Origin: Bacteroidota bacterium
GTDB taxonomy: Bacteria > Bacteroidota > Bacteroidia > Bacteroidales > Prolixibacteraceae
Assembly (NCBI GenBank): GCA_023251435.1
Contig: JAHEYU010000003.1
Span: forward strand, 87,089 to 151,088
Direction: 5' to 3'
Length of the DNA stretch: 64,000 bases
Shown: piece after piece, positions 37,476 to 48,646 of the stretch
Layout of the letters: each line of letters opens with the position of its first letter
Numbering within the stretch: the first letter of the stretch is position 1
The notes under the pieces: generated by a model
What the model was told of the DNA's origin: nothing
Databases searched by the model: none
The model's input: only the letters and a program-made list of their open reading frames with translations
Made by a program: the position numbers and the translations under genes

Positions 37476-40400
37476 ATGAAGTACATTTTTTTGATTTTAT
37501 TTGGGTTCGCCGCTGGGTTCAGCTTTTCTCAGACACCTTCTGAAATTCAGGATGCGAACGTGATCGGGATTAATAAGCTTCCGGCGCGGACAGCGTTCTG
37601 GCCTTCGCCCAGTTTGGACGAAGCCAAAAAATCGGATTACGATCATTCCGTCTGGGTAAAATCGCTCAACGGAGAATGGAATTTTCACTGGTCTCCCGAC
37701 CCACAGTCGCGACCGGTGGAGTTTTACAGACCTGAATATGTTCGTCAGGGCTGGGCGACTATCGATGTACCTTCAACCATCGAACGGCAGGGATTTGGTA
37801 CTCCGCTCTATACCAATTCAACCTATCCGTTCAAAGTCAATCCGCCTTTTGTAATGGACGAACCTGATCCGAAGTACACCACTTTTGCACAGCGCAATCC
37901 GGTTGGTTCGTATTGCCGGAATTTTACCGTTCCCGAAAACTGGAAAGGCAAACGGATCATCCTTCATCTGGCAGGTTCCAGCTCCGGAACTTTCGTGTGG
38001 GTGAACGGAAAAAAAGTGGGATATTCGCAGGATTCGCGCCTTCCGGCAGAATTTAACCTGACAGATTTTTTGGTGCCCGGAGAGAATTTTCTGGCCATCG
38101 AAACCTATAAATATTGCGATGGTTCTTATCTTGAAGATCAGGACTACTGGCGCTTCAGTGGCATTTTTCGCGATGTTTTTATCCGGGCAGTTCCCCAGGC
38201 AACGCTTTGGGATGTTTATGCCCAGCCACTTCTGAATCTGGAAAAGAAGCAGGGAAGCATTGCTTTGCATTATACTTCGGCCAATTTCTCCGGAAAAGCT
38301 GAATCGGGATTTTCGATGGAGGTTTCTTTAACTGCCCCTTCCGGCGAAAAAGTGGGAAGAAAAAAAATATTTCCGATCGAAACTTTTGCTCCCGGATTTG
38401 GCGGAGAAATCACTCTTCCGGAGATGGATTTGGGCCAGGTGCATTTGTGGTACGACGAAAAACCGCTTCAATACACCGTTTTGGTGGAACTGAAGCAGAA
38501 AAGCAGGGTGGTGGAAGCTTATAAATTACCGGTAGCTTTCCGCAAAATAGAAGTTGTCGGGAATACGATGCTGCTGAATGGCCAAAAATTCAAAGTCAGG
38601 GGTGTCAACCGGCACGAGTTTTCGCCCGATCAGGGTTGGACTGTTTCGCGCGAAGAAATGATCCGCGATCTGGAACTGATGAAGCAGGCCAATGTCAATT
38701 TTGTACGAAATGCGCATTATCCAACTGATCCGAGGTGGTACGAACTGTGCGACCAATACGGCATGATGGTGATGGACGAAGCCAATGTGGAATCGCACGG
38801 ACTGAGCTACCACAAGCGGGTGCTTCCGGGTGATCAGCCTGAATGGACTGCTGCCTGTGTTGACCGCATGAAACGGATGGTTATCCGCGACAGGCAATTC
38901 CCTTGTGTGCTGATGTGGTCGCTCGGGAACGAAGCCGGATATGGAAATGCGTTCCTCGAAATGCGCAAGGCAACCCATGCCAGTGATCCGGAAACGCGTC
39001 TGATTCAATATGCTGATATGAATGCGGCTGCTGACATGGATAGCCAAACCTATCCAACGATCGAATGGATTAAACAACATTTACAAGGCAAAGCGACGCG
39101 GAAAGGTGAACGCGGTGAATCGACCAACGAGGAACAACACGGCAAATACCCCTCGGGGAAGCCATTTCTGCTGAACGAATATTGCCATTCGATGGGAAAC
39201 AGTCTCGGGAATTTCAACGATTACTGGGACCTTTTTTACCAGAACGACATACTTGCCGGTGGTTTCACCTGGGACTGGGTGGATCAGTCGCTTTATAAAA
39301 ATCAGAAAAATCCGTCAGATGGTTTTGTGTATGGTGGTGATTTTGGCGAATTCCCCAACGATAAAAACTTTTCAATCAACGGATTGATTGGGTCTGACCG
39401 AATTCCCCATCCGCATTATTATGAGATGCAAAAGGTACATCAGCCGGTTTCATTCAAGCTCATCAGCAAAAATCCAATCGTGATTGAGCTTACCAACCGG
39501 CAAATGGTTACCAACCTGAATGAATACGATTTGAGTTACAAACTCATTGCTGACGGGCATCCGGTTTCGTCCGGATTCCTGAATGCAGCAGACATTGCTC
39601 CGCTCAGCCAAAATCAAATTACTTTGCCTGAAAATATAGCTTTCGATTCGTCGAAAGAATGTTTTTTAACCCTTGCCCTTTCGTTGAAAGAAGATCGCAT
39701 CTGGGCAAAGAAAGGTCATGTATTTGCCTGGGAACAGTTCCGGCTGACTGACACACCCAAGAATGATGCTGAGCTTTCAAATCAGTCGTTTCCCAGACCT
39801 GAGAAAATTGAAACTACTGATTTTATCCTGATCAAAGGGAGAAATTTCGCTCTTAAAATCGACAAATCGACCGGATTGATTTCGGAATATCTGTTCGATG
39901 GAAAACCCGTTATTCAGAATAAAGTGCGGTTTAATTTCTGGCGGGCAATGACCGACAATGACATCGGCTGGAAAGTGAATCAAAAAATGAAAGCCTGGGA
40001 AAACGAAGCCAGTCAATATCAGTTGAAAGCCTTGACGGTGGAGGCTGATAGCGAAAATGAGATCGTTTTGAAAAGCAGTTATGTTTTTGCAAATACAAAT
40101 TCGACAGCCGAAATCCTGCAAACGATTTACCCAGATGGGAGCATCCGGATCGGTTTTAAAATGGATATTCCGGAGAAAGCACCTCGTGTACCTCGCGTCG
40201 GGCTTCAGTTCGAACTGAACAGAAACCTTCAGCAAATTGATTGGTATGGACGAGGGCCACATGAAAACTACCTCGACCGCAAAACGGGCGCTGCGGTTGG
40301 AATTTACCAGTCAACTGTTGAGAAGTTTGCAACACCATACATCCGACCGCAGGAAAATGCCAACCGTTGCGATGTCCGCTGGATTCGGTTTAGCAATGAT

Positions 40401-40652
40401 AAGATGCAACAGGTTCAGTTTACTGCTGAAAAAGGTAGTTCCTTCTCTGCGAGTGCCTGGCCTTATACACAACAAACGTTGAAATCGGCTACACACGATT
40501 TTGAATTGACGTCCGGACTAAATACCTTTGTAAACATCGACTGTGCCCAGATGGGTGTGGGTGGCGATAATTCGTGGGGACTGCCCGTACTGGAACAATA
40601 TCAGCTTAAACCAGGGAAATACCAATATACTTTTTTAATTCAGGCTAAATAA
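37476..40652 (+). CDS. GH2 beta-galactosidase (LacZ-type)
   Basis: 1058 aa; VRGVNRHEFSPDQGWTVSREEMIRDLELMKQANVNFVRNAHYPTDPRWYELCDQYGMMVMDEANVESHG; MWSLGNEAGYG; LLNEYCHSMGNSLG. Confidence 0.95.
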   Translation: MKYIFLILFGFAAGFSFSQTPSEIQDANVIGINKLPARTAFWPSPSLDEAKKSDYDHSVWVKSLNGEWNFHWSPDPQSRPVEFYRPEYVRQGWATIDVPSTIERQGFGTPLYTNSTYPFKVNPPFVMDEPDPKYTTFAQRNPVGSYCRNFTVPENWKGKRIILHLAGSSSGTFVWVNGKKVGYSQDSRLPAEFNLTDFLVPGENFLAIETYKYCDGSYLEDQDYWRFSGIFRDVFIRAVPQATLWDVYAQPLLNLEKKQGSIALHYTSANFSGKAESGFSMEVSLTAPSGEKVGRKKIFPIETFAPGFGGEITLPEMDLGQVHLWYDEKPLQYTVLVELKQKSRVVEAYKLPVAFRKIEVVGNTMLLNGQKFKVRGVNRHEFSPDQGWTVSREEMIRDLELMKQANVNFVRNAHYPTDPRWYELCDQYGMMVMDEANVESHGLSYHKRVLPGDQPEWTAACVDRMKRMVIRDRQFPCVLMWSLGNEAGYGNAFLEMRKATHASDPETRLIQYADMNAAADMDSQTYPTIEWIKQHLQGKATRKGERGESTNEEQHGKYPSGKPFLLNEYCHSMGNSLGNFNDYWDLFYQNDILAGGFTWDWVDQSLYKNQKNPSDGFVYGGDFGEFPNDKNFSINGLIGSDRIPHPHYYEMQKVHQPVSFKLISKNPIVIELTNRQMVTNLNEYDLSYKLIADGHPVSSGFLNAADIAPLSQNQITLPENIAFDSSKECFLTLALSLKEDRIWAKKGHVFAWEQFRLTDTPKNDAELSNQSFPRPEKIETTDFILIKGRNFALKIDKSTGLISEYLFDGKPVIQNKVRFNFWRAMTDNDIGWKVNQKMKAWENEASQYQLKALTVEADSENEIVLKSSYVFANTNSTAEILQTIYPDGSIRIGFKMDIPEKAPRVPRVGLQFELNRNLQQIDWYGRGPHENYLDRKTGAAVGIYQSTVEKFATPYIRPQENANRCDVRWIRFSNDKMQQVQFTAEKGSSFSASAWPYTQQTLKSATHDFELTSGLNTFVNIDCAQMGVGGDNSWGLPVLEQYQLKPGKYQYTFLIQAK

Positions 40653-40709
40653 ATCAAGTATGCCAACCAAATTTTGCCAAAGACTGGAAAATTGATAATT
40701 AAATAAACC

Positions 40710-42602
40710 ATGAAACAAACCAACCTGATTATTTGCATCCTGACGGTATTGGTAATTTTAAATTCAGCTCAAAACTTCGCACAAAATCCTGAAGTTCCGG
40801 AAAATCAAATTTTCAAAACTATCTCCGGGGCGATAAAAGTTTTACCTTTTTCTCCATCGGAGGTCGTGTTGAATCCATCATGGATCAAACAGCGTGAAGC
40901 TTTAAACACAAACTACCTGCATCAGCTTGATCCGGAGCGTTTGTTGCATAATTTCAGGGTGAATGCCGGGTTGCCGTCTTCAGCAAAACCACTGGAAGGG
41001 TGGGAGAGTCCGGAATGCGGTTTGCGTGGCCATTTTGTAGGGCATTACCTTTCGGCTTGCGCCACACTGATTGCGAAAGACGGAGACGCTTTATTGAGCA
41101 AAAACATCAGTTATATGATTGATGAATTGGCCGTGTGCCAGCAAAAAATGGGAGGCAAGTATTTAAGCGCATTTCCTGAATCGGAGTTCGAAACATTGGA
41201 GAAAAAGTATGGTGGAGTATGGGCGCCTTACTACACTTTTCACAAGATTATGCAGGGTTTGCTCGATGTTTACACGCTCACCGGAAACAAAAATGCGTAT
41301 CGGATTTTGCTGAACATGACTGATTATGTGGAGGGCCGCATGTCAAAACTTCCGGAGGCCGAAATTGAAAAAATTCTGTATTCGGCAGAAGCCAATCCGA
41401 CCAATGAAGCCGGTGGAATGAACGAAGTTTTGCACAACCTGTTTGCGGTTTCCAAAGATACGAAACACCTGAAGCTGGCCACTGTTTTCGACCGGAAATG
41501 GTTCAGCCAGCCGCTTGCAGATGGAAAAAATATTTTATCGGGATTGCATTCGAACACCCATATTGTGTTGGTGCATGGTTATGCCCGACGATTTGAAAAT
41601 ACGCATGAAACGGATTACCGGAAGGCCACCGAAAACTTTTGGGACATGCTTGTCCATCATCATGCTTATGTGAACGGTTCGAGCAGTGGCCCACGACCAA
41701 TTTCAACTACGCCAACCTCACGCATTGCCGAGCATTGGGGACATGCAGACCATTTAAGTGCCACACTCTCTGGCGAAATTGCAGAATCGTGTGTAACGCA
41801 CAATACCCAGAAATTAACGGCCAACCTTTTTTGCTGGACAGCTGACCCTGAATATGCCGATGCTTATCTGAACACCTTTTACAATGCGGTGCTGCCAATA
41901 CAAAACAAGGAAAATGGAGCAGTGGTTTATCACCTTCCATTGGGTTCGCCACGGACAAAAAACTACCTGAAAGAAAATGATTATAAATGCTGCAACGGTT
42001 CCGGCATCGAGGCTTTTGCCCACCTGAATTCGAACATTTATTTTCACAATCAGAATAACTTATGGGTCAATCTGTTCATTCCTTCAGAAGTAAACTGGAA
42101 AGAGAAAGGGATTAAGCTCGAACAAACTACTGATTTTCCTGAAGAGCCCAAAACCCAAATTAAAATTTCAGCCGAAAAGCCAACGCCATTTGCATTGAAG
42201 CTTCTAATTCCATCCTGGGCGAATGCACAAACGCTGGTTTTAGTGAACGGGCAACCAATGAAAACCAAAATCAAACCGGCTTCATTTGTAACCATCGACC
42301 GGATTTGGAAAGAGGGCGACACGGTTGAGCTTCAGTTCGACTACCAATTTCACCTGAAATCCATGCCCGACAATGAAAATGTAATTGTCTTGTTTTACGG
42401 TCCTGTTTTACTGGCTTTTGAAACCGACAAGGAGTTGATTTTGAAAGGAAATTCCGAAGAAATTCTGCACTCAATTAGTAAACAGCCAAACGAATTTTCT
42501 TTTAACCTGAAAAACAACGGAACAGACTACAAGCTTGTTCCATTTTACCAAATAACCAAAACTTCTTATGGGGTTTATGCCACCATTCGGAATGAATATT
42601 GA
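40710..42602 (+). CDS. GH127-like (DUF1680) beta-L-arabinofuranosidase-type protein, copy 1
   Basis: FRVNAGLPSSAKPLEGWESPECGLRGHFVGHYLSA; DYKCCNGSGIEAFAHLNSNIYF with paired cysteines. Confidence 0.9.
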   Translation: MKQTNLIICILTVLVILNSAQNFAQNPEVPENQIFKTISGAIKVLPFSPSEVVLNPSWIKQREALNTNYLHQLDPERLLHNFRVNAGLPSSAKPLEGWESPECGLRGHFVGHYLSACATLIAKDGDALLSKNISYMIDELAVCQQKMGGKYLSAFPESEFETLEKKYGGVWAPYYTFHKIMQGLLDVYTLTGNKNAYRILLNMTDYVEGRMSKLPEAEIEKILYSAEANPTNEAGGMNEVLHNLFAVSKDTKHLKLATVFDRKWFSQPLADGKNILSGLHSNTHIVLVHGYARRFENTHETDYRKATENFWDMLVHHHAYVNGSSSGPRPISTTPTSRIAEHWGHADHLSATLSGEIAESCVTHNTQKLTANLFCWTADPEYADAYLNTFYNAVLPIQNKENGAVVYHLPLGSPRTKNYLKENDYKCCNGSGIEAFAHLNSNIYFHNQNNLWVNLFIPSEVNWKEKGIKLEQTTDFPEEPKTQIKISAEKPTPFALKLLIPSWANAQTLVLVNGQPMKTKIKPASFVTIDRIWKEGDTVELQFDYQFHLKSMPDNENVIVLFYGPVLLAFETDKELILKGNSEEILHSISKQPNEFSFNLKNNGTDYKLVPFYQITKTSYGVYATIRNEY

Positions 42603-42608
42603 TATCCT

Positions 42609-44954
42609 ATGAAGAACCCGATTTATTACCTGATTATTTTATCCTGCCTGTTGTATATTCCATTCCTGACCAATGCTCAAAGTTTCGGCTATGTGACCAT
42701 TGGCGGCGGAGGGTACGTAACTTCGGTTGTTGGATGTCCGGCTGAGAAAGATCTTTTTTACGCCAAAACCGATGTGGGCGGAATCTTTCGCTGGCAGGAA
42801 GCCTCATCGAGCTGGAAACCTTTGTTTGGCTGGGTGGCCAACAACCAGACCTCGTATTTGGGAGCCGAAGCATTGGCCATTGATCCGCAATCGCCCAACA
42901 AAGTTTATGTGCTGGCCGGAACTTCCTATTGGGATGGCGGTAAGTCTGCCATTTTGCGTTCCGACGATTATGGCGAAACCTGGAAAGTTACCGATGTAAC
43001 CAATCAGTTTAAAGCTCATGGAAATGGCCCCGACCGGCAGAAAGGTGAATCTCTCGCCGTTGATCCCAATCTAGGAAATATTCTTTTTTGCGGCACCCGT
43101 TACAACAATGGCTTATTTAAAAGTACCGATTCGGGTGTCAGTTGGCAAAAAGTTAGCGCCTTAAATGTTACCGATGCCAGCATCAGTTTTGTCGTTTTCG
43201 ATCCGTCTACAGGAACCAAAGGAAATGCCTCACAAACCATTTATGTCGGTGTATTTCGCGAGGGTGCGAATAATTTGTACGTCAGTAAAGACGGCGGATT
43301 AACCTGGAATCCAATTGGTGGCCATTCTGCCGGAAAGCCACAGCGCTGCGTCATTTCAGCCGACCGGTATTTGTATGTAACTTATGCAGGAACTGCCGGA
43401 GCTGTTAAGAAGTATCTGATTGATGATGGAACCTGGACTGATTGCACGCCTGGAATGGTTACAAACCGCGGGTATAGTGGCATTGATGTGGATAAAAATT
43501 CTCCGGCAAAAATTGTGGCGTCAACATATAGTTGGTGGAATAACGAACAGCAGTGGGGTTGGGGCGATGCCATTTTTTACAGCGAAGATGGCGGTAAAAC
43601 CTGGAAAGAGAAAGTGCATAAAAACAATGGAACAATGAATAGCAATGGTAATTCATGGATTCGTGGTGCTGTACACTGGGCTGGCTGTGTAACTTTTAAT
43701 CCTCAGAAACCGGGCTGGGTTTTCGTGGTATCGGGCAATGGTGTTTTTGCAACCGAAAATATTGCAGCCACAAAACCAGTTTGGAATTTTATGTCTAAAG
43801 GTTTGGAAGAAACGGTGTTGCTCGACCTGATCAGTATTCCGGGTGGACCTCTGATTTCGGCAGTCGGCGATCAGGGCGGCTTTGTGCATACCGACATAAA
43901 TCAGGCTCCCCAGTCTCAAATCAATCAATCGTCTGGGTTTGCATTTGCCGGCTTGAAACCAACCACCATTGCCCGCGTTGCTACCGATTTGTATTTAAGC
44001 GAGAACAACGCTGTTACATGGACTAAGCTGCCTGCTACTCCGGATGCCATGACCAAAGGGAAAGTGGCAGTTTCTGCTGATGGAAAAACCATCATCTGGA
44101 AATCGACTTTGAACAGTCTGGAAAAATGCTGGTACACCAATAACAAAGGCGTAAACTGGACGGCTTGTACCGGAGTTAATTTTAGTTTTATCCCGATGGC
44201 TGATCCTGTAAATCCACTGAAATTTTACGCTTATAACCGATCTGAAGGCTACTTGTATGTGAGTGATGACGGAGGAATCAGTTTCCTGAAGGCTGGTTTT
44301 GCCGGGACAAACGGAAATGCCCGGATTGCTACCTGGCATGGAAAAGAAGGACACATCTGGATTGCAATGGGAGGTGGTGGAATCAAATATTCTTCCGATT
44401 CAGGAAAATCGTTTCAAACTGTTTCGGTGAATTTGGCTGAAGTTGTTACTGTTGGCAAGGAAATGCCGGGCACCGATGTTCCAACTATTTTCATTTATGG
44501 CCGGTCGAAAAGCACGGATGTGATTGGAGTTTACCGGTCAACAGACTGGGGCAAGACCTGGGTTCGGGCTGACGATAATCAGCACCAACATGGGGCACTG
44601 GCCAATGCCGGAATGATTGAGGCCGACCGCAATATTTACGGTCGGGTTTACAGAAGCACTGCCGGAATGGGTATTCCATACATGGATGCACCCATTCCAA
44701 CTGCCATTCAAACACACATTCAAAGCGCCGAAGTGGTATTGTTCCCTAATCCGTTCACATCTGCAATTACGTTGCAGGCGGGCAAATCAAAGATCGAATT
44801 GGTTCAGGTATATAATCTCAACGGTTCACTTCTGAATAACATTTTGCCCGATCAGCAAACGATTCGGTTTGGCGATGATTTGAAAACGGGTATGTATCTG
44901 GTTAAAGTTTCAGGAGAGAATGCTATTGGAGTGCATAAGATATTGAAACAGTAA
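42609..44954 (+). CDS. GH74-like / BNR-repeat secreted glycosidase with T9SS type A C-terminal sorting domain
   Basis: YVTIGGGGYVTSVVGCPAEKDLFYAKTDVGGIFRW; repeated BNR-type SxDxGxTW motifs; C-terminal VVLFPNPFTSAITLQ...YNLNGSLL...GMYLVKVSG. Confidence 0.88.
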   Translation: MKNPIYYLIILSCLLYIPFLTNAQSFGYVTIGGGGYVTSVVGCPAEKDLFYAKTDVGGIFRWQEASSSWKPLFGWVANNQTSYLGAEALAIDPQSPNKVYVLAGTSYWDGGKSAILRSDDYGETWKVTDVTNQFKAHGNGPDRQKGESLAVDPNLGNILFCGTRYNNGLFKSTDSGVSWQKVSALNVTDASISFVVFDPSTGTKGNASQTIYVGVFREGANNLYVSKDGGLTWNPIGGHSAGKPQRCVISADRYLYVTYAGTAGAVKKYLIDDGTWTDCTPGMVTNRGYSGIDVDKNSPAKIVASTYSWWNNEQQWGWGDAIFYSEDGGKTWKEKVHKNNGTMNSNGNSWIRGAVHWAGCVTFNPQKPGWVFVVSGNGVFATENIAATKPVWNFMSKGLEETVLLDLISIPGGPLISAVGDQGGFVHTDINQAPQSQINQSSGFAFAGLKPTTIARVATDLYLSENNAVTWTKLPATPDAMTKGKVAVSADGKTIIWKSTLNSLEKCWYTNNKGVNWTACTGVNFSFIPMADPVNPLKFYAYNRSEGYLYVSDDGGISFLKAGFAGTNGNARIATWHGKEGHIWIAMGGGGIKYSSDSGKSFQTVSVNLAEVVTVGKEMPGTDVPTIFIYGRSKSTDVIGVYRSTDWGKTWVRADDNQHQHGALANAGMIEADRNIYGRVYRSTAGMGIPYMDAPIPTAIQTHIQSAEVVLFPNPFTSAITLQAGKSKIELVQVYNLNGSLLNNILPDQQTIRFGDDLKTGMYLVKVSGENAIGVHKILKQ

Positions 44955-45190
44955 TACCATTCGAGTCTGGAATGATTAAATGATATTGTCTGAACTGTTT
45001 TTCCACGTCAACCGTCAGTTTATTATCCGGAAAAGATATGTGAAAAATGCAGAACTCTATTTTAACAACCAATTGGTTGTGCATCTGACTATAAAAACTC
45101 CTGAAAAAATAGTGATCAGCAGGGAGAAGGCTAGTGCTTTTATATATTGGTTGATTGGACGATAAAATTGATTTTTTTTTCAGAATGTAT

Positions 45191-47494
45191 ATGAAACTAT
45201 TGAAATTTAGTCTTGTCTTGCTGTTTCTAGTTGTTCATATTTCGATGAGCGGCCAGCCAGTAGAAGTAAACTTAAAAGCGATACCTTTTTCTTTGCATGA
45301 TGTTCGCTTAACGGATGGACCATTAAAAAAAGCTCAACAGTTAAACGAAAAGTGGCTTCAGGAAATAGATCCTGACCGTTTACTAAATGGCTACAGGACT
45401 GAAGCCGGATTAAAACCCAAAGGTCCTAAATACGGGGGGTGGGAATCCGGAGGATTATCGGGGCATTCGCTTGGCCATTACCTTTCGGCCCTTTCGTTGA
45501 TGTACGCTTCGACAGAAAATAAGCTTTACAAAGAACGGGTAATCTATATTTGTTCAGAGTTGTCGATGTGTCAGAAAGCCAATGGGAATGGATTTACAGC
45601 TGGATTTCCGAATGCCAATCAGATTATGGAACAGATTGCCAAGGGTGAAATCAAATCCTCCGGGTTTGACCTGAATGGTTCGTGGGTTCCTTATTACAAT
45701 TTGCATAAACTATTTGCCGGACTGATTGATGCAACCAACTTGACTCAAACTGAAGAAGCAAAATCGGTTTTGTTGGATTTGGCCGAATGGTTTTACAAAT
45801 TGCATAGACCATTGACCGACGAACAAATTCAGCAGATTTTACTTTGTGAACACGGCGGAATGAATGAAGTTCTGGCTGATGTTTATGCGATTACCGGGGA
45901 TCAAAAATTCCTCGAACTTTCATTCCGCTTCAATCATAAAGTGATATTAGATCCATTGGCTGAGGGACGGGATGAATTGGTTGGGAAACATGCCAATACG
46001 CAAATTCCGAAGGTGGTGGGGACAGCCAAACAATACTTGCTGACCGGAAATGACAAAAGCTTCAGAACTGCTTCCTACTTTTTTGATCAGGTTACTCATC
46101 AGCACACCTACTGTATCGGGGGCAACAGTTCTGACGAATATTTTGGTGAACCAGGGCATCTTGAAAACCGCATCACAGCCAGCACTTGTGAAACTTGTAA
46201 TAGCTATAACATGTTGAAGCTTGATAAAATGCTGTTTATGAATAATCCATCGGTTGAGCTGGCTGACTTTTATGAAACCACGCTATTCAATCACATTTAC
46301 GCTTCGCAAAACCCTGAAACCGGCATGGTGCTTTACTTTTCGCCTTTAATGACCAAATCAAAAAAGAGTGACAACAAAGGATTTAGCTCAAAGTTTGATT
46401 CGTTTTGGTGTTGTGTGGGTAGTGGATTAGAAAATCATAGTAAATATGGAGAGGCCGTATATTTTAAAACTTCAGATAACGATTTGATTATAAATCTTTT
46501 TATCGGTAGTGAACTAAACTGGGCTGAAAGAAATCTAAAATTAACCCAAACTACTTCGTTTCCTGAAGAGGGTAAAACAAGTTTTATCCTGAAGTTGGAT
46601 AAACCACAGAAATTTGCAATTCGTCTTCGGGTACCGACCTGGACATCATCCGATTATTTGGTTTCACTGAATGGGAAAGCTATGCAATACGACGTTAAAC
46701 CCGGAAATTATCTGGTAATCGATCATAAATGGAAAAACGGTGATCGCATTGATTATTCGTTTTCAATGCCCATTACAACCAAAGAAATTCCGGGCAACAG
46801 CAAACTTAAAGCCTTTCTGTATGGACCTATTGTTTTGTCGGCCAGCCTGAAGACAGGCGATCGTGAAGTGTTGGTCAGTAATGGTGAACCAGGTAAACAG
46901 GTTGTTCAGATTTCAAAAAATCCACTGCGGTTTCAATTGAATAATAGTGGTGATGCCGGAGTTTTGGAGTTGATGCCTTACTTTGAGAATCAGGGTGTGC
47001 AAGCTGTTTATTTCGAATCGTTTACACCTGATGAATGGAAAAGTTCAAAGGATGATTGGTTACTAAAAAAAGACAAGGATCAATATCTGGCTAAAAGTAC
47101 AATCGACCACATGCGATTTGGCGAAATGCAGCCTGAAAGAGATCATCAGTTTGACGGAGAAAAAGCAATAATCGGAGAGCGACTGGGTAAAAAAATCAGG
47201 GAGACAAGTGCAAACGGATGGATTGAATTTAATATGTCAGTCAAACCCGACGAAGGTCAATTGTTAATGGCATCGTTCTATGGCAATGTTGGTTCACGTT
47301 CTTTCTCAATTTATGTAGACGGAAAATACCTGACTACTGAAATAATACACTGGATGGGCAACCGCTTTGTGGATAAAAGCTATCCAATTCCGGTTGATAT
47401 GACCAAGGGAAAAGAGGTTGTTAGAATTCGGTTTCAGGCAAAAGATGACGGCATGGTTCCACCTGTTACAGAGGTAAGGATAATGAGAGAATAA
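45191..47494 (+). CDS. GH127-like (DUF1680) beta-L-arabinofuranosidase-type protein, copy 2
   Basis: PDRLLNGYRTEAGLKPKGPKYGGWESGGLSGHSLGHYLSALSLMYA; FWCCVGSGLENHSKYGEAVYF. Track start 45155; signal peptide begins near 45185-45191. Confidence 0.92.
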   Translation: MKLLKFSLVLLFLVVHISMSGQPVEVNLKAIPFSLHDVRLTDGPLKKAQQLNEKWLQEIDPDRLLNGYRTEAGLKPKGPKYGGWESGGLSGHSLGHYLSALSLMYASTENKLYKERVIYICSELSMCQKANGNGFTAGFPNANQIMEQIAKGEIKSSGFDLNGSWVPYYNLHKLFAGLIDATNLTQTEEAKSVLLDLAEWFYKLHRPLTDEQIQQILLCEHGGMNEVLADVYAITGDQKFLELSFRFNHKVILDPLAEGRDELVGKHANTQIPKVVGTAKQYLLTGNDKSFRTASYFFDQVTHQHTYCIGGNSSDEYFGEPGHLENRITASTCETCNSYNMLKLDKMLFMNNPSVELADFYETTLFNHIYASQNPETGMVLYFSPLMTKSKKSDNKGFSSKFDSFWCCVGSGLENHSKYGEAVYFKTSDNDLIINLFIGSELNWAERNLKLTQTTSFPEEGKTSFILKLDKPQKFAIRLRVPTWTSSDYLVSLNGKAMQYDVKPGNYLVIDHKWKNGDRIDYSFSMPITTKEIPGNSKLKAFLYGPIVLSASLKTGDREVLVSNGEPGKQVVQISKNPLRFQLNNSGDAGVLELMPYFENQGVQAVYFESFTPDEWKSSKDDWLLKKDKDQYLAKSTIDHMRFGEMQPERDHQFDGEKAIIGERLGKKIRETSANGWIEFNMSVKPDEGQLLMASFYGNVGSRSFSIYVDGKYLTTEIIHWMGNRFVDKSYPIPVDMTKGKEVVRIRFQAKDDGMVPPVTEVRIMRE

Positions 47495-47548
47495 ATTAAA
47501 ACACAATATGGCAAAGAACCTTAAATAGATAACTAAATACACCAACGT

Positions 47549-48547
47549 ATGAAAAAACTCATTATCCTTTTGTTACTCCTCGTTACAGAAATAATTTCTT
47601 CGGAAGCACAGACCCCAAAAATGATGTTCGGCGATACTTCCCGCAAAGGCGTTCCTTTTTCCAAAGATCCCCATGTGATCCGTTTTAAAGGCCGTTTCCT
47701 GATGTATTATTCGGTTCCGGGTTACACCGATCAGGCGGGAGTCGTGCATGGCTGGGGAGTTGGAATTGCCGAAAGCAAAGACCTCGTGAACTGGACCCGG
47801 ATGGGCGAAGTGAATGCCGATGCCCAGGCTACTTATGAAGCCAAAGGTTTTTGTGCGCCATGTGCGCTTGTGGTAAAAAATAAGGTGCACCTGTTTTACC
47901 AAACCTACGGAAATGGAACCAAGGATGCTATTTGCCATGCCTGGTCAAGCGACGGTATCAGCTTTACCCGAAACAAAACCAACCCGATTTTTAGTCCCGA
48001 CGGCGATTGGAATTGTGGCCGTGCAATTGATGCAGAAGTTATTCCCTTTAAAGGCAAGTACTATCTTTATTACGCCACGCGCGATCCGAACTATAAAATA
48101 CAATTGCAGGGAGTTGCCGTTGCTTCGGGAAAAACCAATTTCGATAAGCAAGACTGGACGAACCTCTCGAAAGATGCACCCATGCTAAAACCTGAATTAC
48201 CGTGGGAACGCGATTGCATTGAAGGCGCATCCATCATCAATAAAAATGGAGAACTTATCATGTTTTATGCCGGAGCCTATAACAATGCTCCGCAACAAAT
48301 TGGTGTCGCTAAAAGTTCCGACGGAGTCAATTGGACGCGACTGTTTGACCAGCCTTTTCTAGCCAATGGAAAGCCCGGCGAATGGAATTCAAGTGAGTCG
48401 GGCCATCCACACATTTTTGCCAATCCCAAAGGTGACGATTACTTGTTCTTTCAGGGAAATAACGACAACGGGAAAACCTGGTTTCTCTCGAATGTGAAAA
48501 TCAGTTGGAAAAATGGGAAACCTGAAGCGAACATGCCGCTGAATTAA
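47549..48547 (+). CDS. Secreted five-bladed beta-propeller glycosidase-like protein (GH43/GH117-type fold)
   Basis: SKDPHVIRFKGRFLMYYS, WGVGIAESKDLVNWTRMGEV, ICHAWSSDGISFTRNKTNPIF, AIDAEVIPFKGKYYLYYATRD. Confidence 0.75.
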   Translation: MKKLIILLLLLVTEIISSEAQTPKMMFGDTSRKGVPFSKDPHVIRFKGRFLMYYSVPGYTDQAGVVHGWGVGIAESKDLVNWTRMGEVNADAQATYEAKGFCAPCALVVKNKVHLFYQTYGNGTKDAICHAWSSDGISFTRNKTNPIFSPDGDWNCGRAIDAEVIPFKGKYYLYYATRDPNYKIQLQGVAVASGKTNFDKQDWTNLSKDAPMLKPELPWERDCIEGASIINKNGELIMFYAGAYNNAPQQIGVAKSSDGVNWTRLFDQPFLANGKPGEWNSSESGHPHIFANPKGDDYLFFQGNNDNGKTWFLSNVKISWKNGKPEANMPLN

Positions 48548-48646
48548 TTTCAATGGAGGCAGCAAAAAAAGAAGATGAAAATCATCCCGATAAATCGAAA
48601 CAGGCTATGTGGTAAATAAAAAACAGATTATAAACAGATTAAAAAT

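Noticed and set aside
38526-39080. 184-aa minus-strand ORF inside the GH2 gene (and similar shadow ORFs, e.g. 60945-61463, 56772-57272)
   Set aside because: They are antisense to well-supported genes with conserved catalytic motifs and have no recognisable domain.
44980-45165. 61-aa ORF between the GH74-like and GH127 genes
   Set aside because: Short, no signal peptide or domain, overlaps the extended start of the next gene; cannot be supported as coding from sequence alone.
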